5,123 nucleotides of DNA from JAQGMO01 sp050954505 (GTDB lineage: Bacteria; Pseudomonadota; Gammaproteobacteria; Burkholderiales; Burkholderiaceae_D), in assembly GCA_050954505.1 (NCBI GenBank), contig JBPBPY010000001.1:1-5123 (forward strand). The letters run 5' to 3'. A program made the position numbers and the translations under genes. Below are positions 1-5,123 of the stretch, one piece after another. The notes below the pieces were generated by a model, which ran no database searches, was not told where the DNA came from, and saw only the letters and a list, made by a program, of their open reading frames with translations. The stretch's first letter is position 1. The number at the start of each line of letters is the position of its first letter.

Positions 1-1324
1 AGGCCGTGCGAATTCTTTCGTTGTACGCTTCAACCTGGTCCGCGTCTTGCGGTTCTGCCAGACGGTGGAAGCGCAGGAAGCGGGTCTGTGCGCCGCCACT
101 GTCTTCGGCATGTTCGGCCATGAACAATTCGCACACACTGGCCATGCCGGGCGGCGAAAACACCTGTGCACCTTCTTCCTCGTTGATCGGCCATTGAAAA
201 CAATGTGCTTCGCCATTTTCCTGCGCGTAGGCGACCTGGTCGCCAGGTGCTGAACCTTCGACGATCAGCGCTGAAATGTCGCGCTGTTCCAGCACCGTGA
301 TGAAGCGGGCCATGCGTAGACGACCCTCTGCACTGCTGTAGCAACCAAACGAGATGTCGGTTTCGCCGGCAAACTCGATTCGGTCGATGCCGTCGATCGT
401 TTCGAGCATGGCAAGATCGAAGGGACGATCGACTGACTCCATGGCGCGGATCCACTTTGGTGCCAGCTCGTGGGCGTACGACGCCTGATCGGATGGACTG
501 GCGTCGAATACGAACATCAGCAAGGGGTTGCCGAGATCCAGACCATGCTTGTCCAGCAGGTCCAGTATGACTGGATCGATGAACAAAAATGCGCGGCATT
601 CGTAGGCAATGTCCCGCAAGCGCTCAATGCCGTCAAAACCGTTGTGCACCAGTTCCATGGTCTGGGCCATGAATGGCTTGAAGACCACCTTCGATGGGTC
701 CGGCGCTTCGTCGGCGTTCTTGCTGTTGTCGTCGAGTTTGATTTCCGCAATGGCCTGCTTGAACAGCTTGGCGGCATCCTGGTTCGACAGCACGACTTCC
801 GGATCGCCGCCGCTGTGATGAATGAAAACCGAGTCCATCAACAGCGCCATGAAAAAGTGGCTCTGCGAAACACTGCTCTGGATGCCCTTCAAACCTTGCA
901 GGTCTTCCCGCGTGCGCGCCAGGAACCGCTTTGCAACGTCCTTGCAGATAGCTGCCTTGACCTGCTCGTCAAGGGCTGGCTCCCGGGCGCAATAAAGCGC
1001 CGCGCCGAGGTCCGCACTGCGGTCCGCACTGAGATCCGCACTCACGCCGACGCCGTGGCCCGGACTGGTTCCTTGCAGTGTAGCCGCGCCAGCTGGCCTG
1101 GACGCGCCGGCCAGGGCAGTAAGCTGGCGGTAGAGCGTACTGTTTCCCGCCAGGGCAGGATAGGGACTTGTCTGCGTGCCGGCAGGCAGGGATGGCCGTG
1201 CCTGGCTCTGTGTCGCGGTTTGAGCGACAGTGCGCAGGATATGCCGCGGCGTATCAATGGAATGCTTGCCCCGAATGCCGGTCATGAATAAGTCGCCCAG
1301 GAAATGACTTGGCAAAATTGCCAT
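1..1324 (-). CDS. Hypothetical soluble protein, C-terminus beyond the window
   Basis: I do not recognise this protein and assign no function. A minus-strand frame is open from the left edge to an ATG at 1324-1322 (441 codons present); an in-frame TGA lies directly before that ATG. A second in-frame ATG at 1285-1283 (428 codons) is an equally plausible start, since neither has a clear ribosome binding site. Numbered from 1324, residues 1 to about 105 are rich in Ser, Thr, Ala, Gln, Pro and Gly and look disordered, ending in a short SADL/SADR/SADL repeat. From about 110 on the composition becomes that of a folded acidic alpha/beta protein, with hydrophobic stretches such as AFLFIDPVILDLL and PLLMFVFDA. 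I see no signal peptide, membrane segment, cysteine cluster or known catalytic motif. It follows lacI on the same strand after about 105 bp. A disordered N-terminus before a folded body also occurs in secreted effectors, but nothing here proves export. Confidence 0.75.
   Translation of the reverse strand, partial: MAILPSHFLGDLFMTGIRGKHSIDTPRHILRTVAQTATQSQARPSLPAGTQTSPYPALAGNSTLYRQLTALAGASRPAGAATLQGTSPGHGVGVSADLSADRSADLGAALYCAREPALDEQVKAAICKDVAKRFLARTREDLQGLKGIQSSVSQSHFFMALLMDSVFIHHSGGDPEVVLSNQDAAKLFKQAIAEIKLDDNSKNADEAPDPSKVVFKPFMAQTMELVHNGFDGIERLRDIAYECRAFLFIDPVILDLLDKHGLDLGNPLLMFVFDASPSDQASYAHELAPKWIRAMESVDRPFDLAMLETIDGIDRIEFAGETDISFGCYSSAEGRLRMARFITVLEQRDISALIVEGSAPGDQVAYAQENGEAHCFQWPINEEEGAQVFSPPGMASVCELFMAEHAEDSGGAQTRFLRFHRLAEPQDADQVEAYNERIRTA
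1007..1042 (-). repeat. Three 12-bp tandem repeats inside the hypothetical gene
   Basis: Three adjacent in-frame 12-bp units on the plus strand read gaggtccgcact, gcggtccgcact and gagatccgcact. On the coding (minus) strand they encode SADL, SADR and SADL at residues 95-106, counted from the ATG at 1324. The unit is a multiple of three, so copy-number change would keep the frame. It lies at the border between the low-complexity N-terminus and the folded part, as expected for a flexible linker. Confidence 0.8.
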
Positions 1325-1360
1325 TCACCATGAGTGACGGCAGTTCCTTGAGAGTTCCAT
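1325..1360 (-). other. Candidate 11-codon leader ORF abutting the hypothetical gene
   Basis: ATG at 1360-1358 opens a frame encoding MELSRNCRHSW and ends with TGA at 1327-1325. The next triplet in the same frame is the ATG of the large leftward gene. A good Shine-Dalgarno-like AAGGGG lies 8 nt upstream (1374-1369), better than anything before the two candidate starts of the large gene. This could be a leader peptide that couples translation by reinitiation, or the original N-terminus of the gene, now interrupted by a nonsense codon, or chance. The sequence alone does not decide. Confidence 0.3.
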
Positions 1361-1429
1361 TCTTCGCGCCCCTTCAAGCGCTGTCATACAGTGCCGGCTG
1401 CGCGACAGAGGGAACGGCAGCGCCTGCGC

Positions 1430-2497
1430 TCAGGACTTGGCCGAGCGGGCAGAGCAGGGGCCAGTGCTTTGCCGCTGCACCAGTTGCACCGGCAGCACAT
1501 CATGAACCGGTGCACTGGCGCTGCCGGCCCGAATCCGTTCAACCAGGCGCCGGGCGGCGATCCTTGCCAATGCTTCGGCGGGCTGGCGCACGGAGGTCAG
1601 TTCGATGAGTGGCGAGCCGGCCAGCGGCATGTCGTCAATGCCGATGACCGAGAGCTGCTGCGGAACCGCAATGCCGCGCCGCTTGGCCGCATCGAGCACG
1701 CCCAGCGCAATGGTGTCGTTGCCGGCAATGATGGCCGTGACCGGCTCAGGCTGGCCAAGCATGGCAATGGCGTTTGAATAGCCGGAGTCGGTGGTGAAGT
1801 CGCCGTACACCAGCGGCACAGCGGCCTGTGCCACGCCTCGTTCGGCCAGCCATGACAGCGCGCCCTGGGCCCGGTCGCGGCTCGTTGAGGTGTTTTGCGG
1901 GCCCATCACCAGGCCGATGCGCCGGTGGCCCAGCTGATACAGGTGCTGGGCGGCGACCATGCCGGCCTGGATATTGTCAACCTCCACCGTATCGACACTG
2001 ACATTGTCGACCGATCGCACGACCAGCACGATCGGAATGCCGCGCCGTTTCATTTCCTCCACCACTGGCGAATCGAGTGTCGCAGTGGCGAAGATCAGCC
2101 CATCCATGTAGCCATCGATCAGCGGCCGGAACGCCAGCACGTTTTCCGAATCGGTCATCGAGTCGATCACCAGCGTGAGGTGGTAGCCAAGCTCATGCAA
2201 GGCGTCGTGCAAATGCGTCAACAGCATGGTCATGAAACTGTTGTGCAAGGCGCCGACGACGACACCGATCAGTTTGGTTGCGCTCTTGCGCGGCCGCCGA
2301 CCCTGCACCGGTATGCGGTAGCCCAGGGCGGTGGCCGCCGCCTGAACCGTTTCCCTGGTCGTGTCGCTGATGGCGGGATGGCCTGCCAGTGAACGCGAGA
2401 CGGTGGAGATGGCAATGCCCAAATGGGTGGCAATATCGCCGAGCTTGACCTTGCGGGCAACAGCAGGCATGACCGTCGACGATTTTTTTGCATTCAT
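1430..2497 (-). CDS. LacI-family transcriptional repressor
   Basis: A 355-residue DNA-binding regulator of LacI/GalR type, expected to act as a dimer or tetramer released from operators by a small ligand. Residues 17-63 form the N-terminal helix-turn-helix: VKLGDIATHLGIAISTVSRSL, a TR.TV..A...LGY segment and RIP. Residues about 75-345 are the type 1 periplasmic-binding-like sensor domain, starting at KLIGVVVGALHNSF. Sensor hallmarks include VDNIQAG (173-179), LYQLGHRRIGLVMGP (186-200), the ligand-site stretch AGNDTIALG (258-266), LSVIGIDDMPLA (282-293) and LTSVRQP (300-306). The start at 2497 is chosen because AGGT lies 9 nt upstream and the length fits the family. An ATG at 2605 would add 36 unrelated residues and run through the promoter. 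The hinge (about 61-75, VQGRRPRKSAT) lacks the usual PN..AR.L pattern. It is divergent from the HisD-like gene, so it probably controls that gene and itself. The ligand is unknown. Confidence 0.93.
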   Translation of the reverse strand: MNAKKSSTVMPAVARKVKLGDIATHLGIAISTVSRSLAGHPAISDTTRETVQAAATALGYRIPVQGRRPRKSATKLIGVVVGALHNSFMTMLLTHLHDALHELGYHLTLVIDSMTDSENVLAFRPLIDGYMDGLIFATATLDSPVVEEMKRRGIPIVLVVRSVDNVSVDTVEVDNIQAGMVAAQHLYQLGHRRIGLVMGPQNTSTSRDRAQGALSWLAERGVAQAAVPLVYGDFTTDSGYSNAIAMLGQPEPVTAIIAGNDTIALGVLDAAKRRGIAVPQQLSVIGIDDMPLAGSPLIELTSVRQPAEALARIAARRLVERIRAGSASAPVHDVLPVQLVQRQSTGPCSARSAKS

Positions 2498-2506
2498 TTT
2501 TTGACT

Positions 2507-2510
2507 ACCT
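2507..2510 (-). promoter_or_regulatory. Ribosome binding site of lacI-family gene
   Basis: AGGT on the minus strand lies 9 nt before the ATG at 2497, with an A-rich spacer. It decides the start in favour of 2497 over the upstream in-frame ATG at 2605. Confidence 0.55.
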
Positions 2511-2554
2511 GTCGGCAAGGTGTTTGATCCGGTTTCTCTGGACAGAAAGCATTC

Positions 2555-2578
2555 TTCGCCTGTGAACGTCACAGCGAA
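2555..2578. promoter_or_regulatory. Candidate operator A in the lacI-family leader
   Basis: An inverted repeat has arms TTCGC-C-TGTGA (2555-2565) and TCACAGCGAA (2569-2578) around a 3-bp centre ACG. The arms match over 10 bp if one C near 2559-2560 is looped out, and CTGTGA-ACG-TCACAG (2560-2574) is uninterrupted. It starts just downstream of the proposed -10 box of the repressor gene, so a bound protein would cover the transcription start. The half-site TTCGCTGTGA recurs exactly at 2696-2705 in front of the divergent gene. The repressor encoded next door is the natural candidate ligand. In RNA it would also form a hairpin in the lacI leader. Confidence 0.45.
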
Positions 2579-2579
2579 A

Positions 2580-2608
2580 ATCATACCCCAGCAAATTGAC
2601 CGCAAAAT
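2580..2608 (-). promoter_or_regulatory. Candidate promoter of the lacI-family gene
   Basis: On the minus strand TATGAT (2585-2580) is a good sigma70 -10 box. The -35 is poor: TTTTGC lies 16 bp upstream (2607-2602) and falls within the leftmost TTTGC half-site pair. Transcription would begin near 2573, giving a leader of about 75 nt that starts inside candidate operator A. The -10 assignment is more trustworthy than the -35. Confidence 0.35.
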
Positions 2609-2670
2609 TCATTTGCATGGATTTTGCACAGATAAATTTTGTTTGCATGAAATTTGCAGGAAATTTTGCG
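2591..2670. promoter_or_regulatory. Array of TTTGC half-sites in the divergent control region
   Basis: Plus-strand TTTGCA occurs at 2612, 2623, 2642 and 2653, followed by TTTGCG at 2665. The reverse complement GCAAA occurs at 2591 and 2602. Within each group the boxes are 11 or 12 bp apart, one helical turn. Two 17-bp blocks, TTTGCATGGATTTTGCA (2612-2628) and TTTGCATGAAATTTGCA (2642-2658), are 15/17 identical and 30 bp apart. The inverted pair at 2591-2606 shows the same 11-bp spacing on the minus strand. This fits cooperative binding of a regulator on one DNA face, or bending by phased A/T tracts. It lies between the two candidate promoters. Confidence 0.5.
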
Positions 2671-2677
2671 CTAGGAT
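2649..2677 (+). promoter_or_regulatory. Weak candidate promoter of the HisD-like gene
   Basis: TAGGAT (2672-2677) resembles a -10 box, but at a 17-bp spacing the -35 position reads GAAATT, a poor match. Transcription would start near 2684, placing palindrome B just downstream of it. A weak -35 beside the TTTGC array would suit an activated promoter, but another start in this AT-rich stretch is equally possible. Confidence 0.2.
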
Positions 2678-2688
2678 GCTCCACACCG

Positions 2689-2704
2689 CACAGCGTTCGC
2701 TGTG
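2689..2704. promoter_or_regulatory. Candidate operator B before the HisD-like gene
   Basis: A 16-bp inverted repeat CACAGCG-TT-CGCTGTG has perfect 7-bp arms. It ends 40 bp before the ATG of the HisD-like gene. The 10-mer TTCGCTGTGA (2696-2705) is also present, inverted, in palindrome A at 2578-2569. The half-sites face outward here and inward in A, so the two sites are related but not identical. Repressor binding here would block transcription of the rightward genes. Confidence 0.45.
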
Positions 2705-2730
2705 AAGAAGAACACCACGCCAACCACCAC

Positions 2731-2734
2731 AGGA
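2731..2734 (+). promoter_or_regulatory. Ribosome binding site of the HisD-like gene
   Basis: AGGA lies 10 nt before the ATG at 2745, a slightly long but workable spacing. The ATG overlapping it at 2734 is out of frame, so 2745 is the start. Confidence 0.5.
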
Positions 2735-2744
2735 TGACACCGCC

Positions 2745-4061
2745 ATGGCAATTCACTATCTCAAGCACGGCCGCAGCGCCGACGACAGTTCCCAGGACGC
2801 CAGCAAGGTCCGCGACACCGTTACCGGTATCCTGGAAGATATCGCCCAGCGCGGCGACACGGCAGTTGCCGAGCTGTCGCAAAAGTTCGACCAATGGTCG
2901 CCCACCAGCTTTCGCCTGAGCGAAGACGAGATTGCCGCCTGTGTGCGTGCCTTGTCCGCCGGGGAGCTCGACGACATCAAATTTGCCCAGGCACAGGTAC
3001 GCAATTTTGCCCAGGTCCAGCGTGACTCGATCCATGACGTCGAGGTCGAGACCTTGCCAGGCGTGGTCCTCGGCCACAAGAACATGCCGGTGGAAAGCGT
3101 TGCCTGTTATGTCCCGGGCGGCAAGTTTCCGCTGGTGGCGTCGGCGCACATGGGCGTGGTCACCGCCAAGGTCGCCGGCGTCTCGCGCATCATCACCGCG
3201 TCGCCACCGGTTCAGGGACGGCCCAATCCCGCGGTGGTCACCGCCATGCATCTCGGCGGCGCCGACGAGATCTACACCTTTGGCGGCGTGCAGGCGATTG
3301 GCGCCATGGCCCTTGGGACCCAAAGCATCAAGCCGGTGGCGATGATCGTCGGCCCCGGCAATGCCTTCGTGGCCGAAGCCAAGCGCCAGCTGTTCGGACG
3401 CATCGGCATCGACCTCATTGCCGGACCTTCGGAAACCCTGATCATTGCCGATGACAGCGTCGACGCGGAAATGTGCGCCACCGATCTGCTTGGCCAAGCC
3501 GAACATGGCTACAACACGCCGGCAATCCTGCTGACCAATTCACTCAAGCTGGCACAGGACACCATGGCCGAGGTGGAGCGCATCCTGGCCATCCTGCCGA
3601 CCGCCAACACGGCCGGCGTTTCCTGGCGTGATTATGGCGCCGTCATCGTGACCGACACCATCGACGAGATGGTCGCCGAAGCCGATCGCATCGCCTCCGA
3701 ACATGTGCAGGTGATGACCCGCGACCCGGATTACTTCCTCAAGCACATGAAAAATTATGGCGCCCTGTTCCTCGGTGCACGCACCAACGTTGCCTTCGGC
3801 GACAAGGTCATCGGCACCAATCACACTCTGCCAACCGGCAAGTCTGCACGCTACACCGGCGGGCTGTGGGTCGGCAAGTTCATCAAGACCTGTACCTATC
3901 AGCGTGTGCTGACTGATGAAGCCAGTGCCATGATCGGCGCCTACTGTTCGCGCCTGTGCGCCATCGAAGGCATGATTGCACATGGCGAGCAGGCCAACCT
4001 GCGGGTGCGGCGCTATGGCCATCGCGAGGTGCCTTACGGCAGCGCCGTGCCGGCAGTCTGA
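2745..4061 (+). CDS. Histidinol-dehydrogenase-family oxidoreductase, probably HpsN-like
   Basis: A 438-residue cytoplasmic zinc- and NAD-dependent dehydrogenase, full length for the HisD family, which oxidises a primary alcohol via the aldehyde to the acid. Family motifs in order: CYVPGGKFPLVASAHM (121-136), FGGVQAIGAMA (179-189), GPGNAFVAEAK (203-213), AGPSETLIIAD (226-236), GQAEHG (250-255), SEHVQVM (318-324), GDKVIGTNHTLPTGKSARY (352-370) and EGMIAHGEQANLR (408-420). By alignment with E. coli HisD from memory, the zinc ligands Gln259, His262, Asp360 and His419 correspond to Q251, H254, D353 and H413. The catalytic pair Glu326-His327 corresponds to E319-H320, so the enzyme should be active. 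V349 stands where E. coli has Glu356 at the substrate site. That change, the TGGLWVGKFIKTCTYQ segment and the neighbours (LacI regulator, ABC binding protein, no other his gene) argue for a catabolic paralogue such as sulfopropanediol 3-dehydrogenase rather than histidine biosynthesis. The family is certain; the substrate is inferred. Confidence 0.93.
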   Translation: MAIHYLKHGRSADDSSQDASKVRDTVTGILEDIAQRGDTAVAELSQKFDQWSPTSFRLSEDEIAACVRALSAGELDDIKFAQAQVRNFAQVQRDSIHDVEVETLPGVVLGHKNMPVESVACYVPGGKFPLVASAHMGVVTAKVAGVSRIITASPPVQGRPNPAVVTAMHLGGADEIYTFGGVQAIGAMALGTQSIKPVAMIVGPGNAFVAEAKRQLFGRIGIDLIAGPSETLIIADDSVDAEMCATDLLGQAEHGYNTPAILLTNSLKLAQDTMAEVERILAILPTANTAGVSWRDYGAVIVTDTIDEMVAEADRIASEHVQVMTRDPDYFLKHMKNYGALFLGARTNVAFGDKVIGTNHTLPTGKSARYTGGLWVGKFIKTCTYQRVLTDEASAMIGAYCSRLCAIEGMIAHGEQANLRVRRYGHREVPYGSAVPAV

Positions 4062-4072
4062 GCCAGACGTCA

Positions 4073-4128
4073 GGCACCAGTGAGCAGGCAGCAGTGAGGT
4101 GGCACCAGTGAGCAGGTGCCAGTGAGCA
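4073..4128. repeat. Four 14-bp tandem repeats between the rightward genes
   Basis: Four consecutive 14-bp units: GGCACCAGTGAGCA (4073), GGCAGCAGTGAGGT (4087), GGCACCAGTGAGCA (4101) and GGTGCCAGTGAGCA (4115). Units 1 and 3 are identical, and the CAGTGAG core recurs at 4078, 4092, 4106 and 4120, exactly every 14 bp. The array begins 12 bp after the stop of the HisD-like gene, ends 34 bp before the next ATG and fills over half of the 101-bp gap. It may act as a spacer, a protein-binding array or an RNA structure tuning expression of the downstream gene. Copy number may vary between strains. Confidence 0.85.
4100..4121 (+). other. Hairpin formed by repeat units 3 and 4
   Basis: TGGCACC (4100-4106) and GGTGCCA (4115-4121) can form a perfect 7-bp stem around the 8-nt loop AGTGAGCA. 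No U-tract follows, so it is not a standard intrinsic terminator. In an operon mRNA it could protect the 3' end of the dehydrogenase message or alter the ratio of enzyme to binding protein. Unit 1 carries the same GGCACC and could compete for pairing with GGTGCC. Confidence 0.45.
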
Positions 4129-4152
4129 GCAAACATCGATAATTAAAACAAC

Positions 4153-4157
4153 AGGAG
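4153..4157 (+). promoter_or_regulatory. Strong ribosome binding site of the substrate-binding protein gene
   Basis: AGGAG lies 5 nt before the ATG at 4163, in an A-rich and probably unstructured leader. It is the best Shine-Dalgarno sequence in the window, as expected for a binding protein made in excess over its membrane transporter. Confidence 0.8.
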
Positions 4158-4162
4158 ACAAC

Positions 4163-5123
4163 ATGAACGCGAACTTGAAGAAGATCAGCGCTGCCGTTGC
4201 GGCAGTCGCGGCAATCATGGCAGGCACGCCAGCGCAGGCGCAAATCTCGGGCGACGTCGTGCGCATTGGCTTCATCACCGACATCTCCGGTTTGTATGCC
4301 GACCAGGATGGCAGTGGCGGCATCGAAGCCATCAAGATGGCGATTGCCGATTTCGGCGGCACGGTCAACGGCAAGAAGATCGAACTGCTGACGGCCGATC
4401 ATCAAAACAAGGCCGACATTGCAGCAGCCAAATCGCGCGAGTGGTTCGACCAGCAGGGCGTCGACTTGCTCATCGGCGGCACCAATTCCGGTGCCAGCCT
4501 GGCCATGGCCAGGGTTGCACTGGACAAGAAAAAGCCGTTCATTGCCATCGGCGCTGCCAGCGCGCGGCTGACCAACGAGGAGTGCAGCCTGTACACCGTG
4601 CACTATGCCTACGATACGGTCATGCTCGGCAAAGGCACGGGCGGTGCACTGGTCAAGCAGGGTGGCAAGGACTGGTTTTTCCTGACCGCCGATTATGCCT
4701 TCGGCGCTTCGCTGGAAAAGGATACGTCCGATGTCGTCAAGGCGGCCGGCGGCAGGGTGCTGGGCAGTGTCAAACACCCTTTGAGCGCGTCGGACTTTTC
4801 CTCTTTCCTGCTGCAGGCCCAGGCGTCGAAAGCCAAGATCCTGGGGTTGGCCAATGCCGGCGGCGACACAGTCAATGCCATCAAGGCGGCCAATGAATTC
4901 GGCATTACCAAAACCATGAAGCTGGCTGGTCTTCTGGTGTTCGTCACCGACATTCCATCGCTGGGCCTGAATCTCACGCAAGGCATGTATCTGACCGATG
5001 GCTGGTACTGGGACCAGAACGATGAAACCCGCAAATGGGCCAAGCGTTATTTCGACAAGGTCAAGCGCATGCCGTCGATGCTGCAGGCGGCCGACTACTC
5101 TGCCACCATGCATTATCTGAATG
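4163..5123 (+). CDS. ABC transporter substrate-binding protein (LivK type), 3' end missing
   Basis: A periplasmic binding protein of the branched-chain-amino-acid type (type 1 fold, Peripla_BP_6 class) that would deliver a small solute to an ABC permease. The window holds 320 codons of an expected 390-420. Residues 1-26 are a clear Sec signal peptide: the charged start MNANLKK, an alanine-rich core and a TPAQA cleavage site before Q27. The mature protein begins with the typical strand VVRIGFITDISGLYAD (32-47), then GIEAIKMAIADFGG (53-66), the ligand-site stretch IGGTNSGASLAMA (104-116), the hinge-side HYAYDT (147-152) and WFFLTADYAFGASLEKD (171-187). Despite the LivK-like fold, such proteins bind many solutes, including amides, aromatic acids and short organic acids, so the ligand stays open. 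It lies 101 bp after the dehydrogenase gene on the same strand, probably in one operon. Permease and ATPase genes would be expected beyond the right edge. Confidence 0.93.
   Translation, partial: MNANLKKISAAVAAVAAIMAGTPAQAQISGDVVRIGFITDISGLYADQDGSGGIEAIKMAIADFGGTVNGKKIELLTADHQNKADIAAAKSREWFDQQGVDLLIGGTNSGASLAMARVALDKKKPFIAIGAASARLTNEECSLYTVHYAYDTVMLGKGTGGALVKQGGKDWFFLTADYAFGASLEKDTSDVVKAAGGRVLGSVKHPLSASDFSSFLLQAQASKAKILGLANAGGDTVNAIKAANEFGITKTMKLAGLLVFVTDIPSLGLNLTQGMYLTDGWYWDQNDETRKWAKRYFDKVKRMPSMLQAADYSATMHYLN

Noticed and set aside
470..1291. Rightward open frame of 273 codons
   Set aside because: It lies antisense to the longer leftward frame, which is uninterrupted from 1324 to the edge and has a far more protein-like composition. 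The rightward translation matches no family and looks like a high-GC mirror frame.
1361..1429. Intrinsic terminator after the LacI-family gene
   Set aside because: Short GC-rich inverted repeats such as GCGC-AG-GCGC exist, but no T-tract follows on the minus strand.
2533..2548. Inverted repeat TTTCT-N6-AGAAA in the lacI leader
   Set aside because: Arms of only 5 bp with no second copy; expected by chance.
2560..2574. CRP site (TGTGA-N6-TCACA)
   Set aside because: The arms match, but the spacer is 3 bp instead of 6, so a CRP dimer would not fit.
2498..2605. Longer N-terminus for the LacI-family protein from ATG 2605
   Set aside because: The 36 extra residues match no LacI feature, would overlap the -10 box and palindrome A, and lack a ribosome site; ATG 2497 has AGGT 9 nt upstream.
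2505..3506. Leftward open frame of 333 codons across the control region and the HisD-like gene
   Set aside because: It is antisense to a gene with all HisD motifs, and it runs through the promoter region; its His/Gly/Asp-rich translation is typical of antisense frames.
4138..4143. GATAAT as a -10 box for a separate promoter of the binding-protein gene
   Set aside because: No -35 match lies at 16-18 bp upstream, and transcription would begin almost at the ribosome site. Read-through from the dehydrogenase gene is simpler.
4070..5113. Leftward open frame of 347 codons opposite the binding-protein gene
   Set aside because: It is antisense to a clear LivK-type protein with signal peptide and ribosome site, and its end is simply the translated 14-bp repeat.

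Overview
The window looks like chromosomal DNA from a Gram-negative, moderately high-GC proteobacterium. A betaproteobacterium of the Burkholderiales fits best: codons mostly end in G or C, the last gene has a classical Sec signal peptide, and a HisD-like dehydrogenase sits next to a LivK-type binding protein. The taxonomic call rests on family resemblance only. I see no rRNA, tRNA, CRISPR array, insertion sequence or phage gene. Layout, left to right: (1) a leftward gene for an unrecognised soluble protein of more than 428 residues, cut by the left edge, with a serine/threonine/alanine/proline-rich N-terminus and an odd start region; (2) a leftward LacI-family repressor gene, 1430-2497; (3) a 247-bp divergent control region, AT-rich in its middle, holding palindromes and an array of TTTGC half-sites; (4) a rightward gene for a histidinol-dehydrogenase-family enzyme, 2745-4061, closest in my judgement to sulfopropanediol dehydrogenase (HpsN)-type paralogues rather than to biosynthetic HisD; (5) a 101-bp gap built mostly of four 14-bp tandem repeats; (6) a rightward gene for a periplasmic substrate-binding protein of a LivK-type ABC importer, cut by the right edge. 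The likely logic is a small catabolic locus. The binding protein captures a small organic solute in the periplasm for ABC import. The NAD- and zinc-dependent dehydrogenase oxidises an alcohol group on that solute or a derivative, probably in two steps to the acid. The divergent LacI-type repressor senses the solute or an intermediate and controls both transcripts. The substrate cannot be read from the sequence; (R)-2,3-dihydroxypropane-1-sulfonate is one candidate by family analogy. The leftmost gene may be unrelated to this pathway. The most unusual non-coding signals are two candidate operators sharing a 10-bp half-site, the oriented TTTGC array between them, the 14-bp repeat before the transporter gene, and an 11-codon reading frame whose stop directly abuts the start of the leftmost gene.
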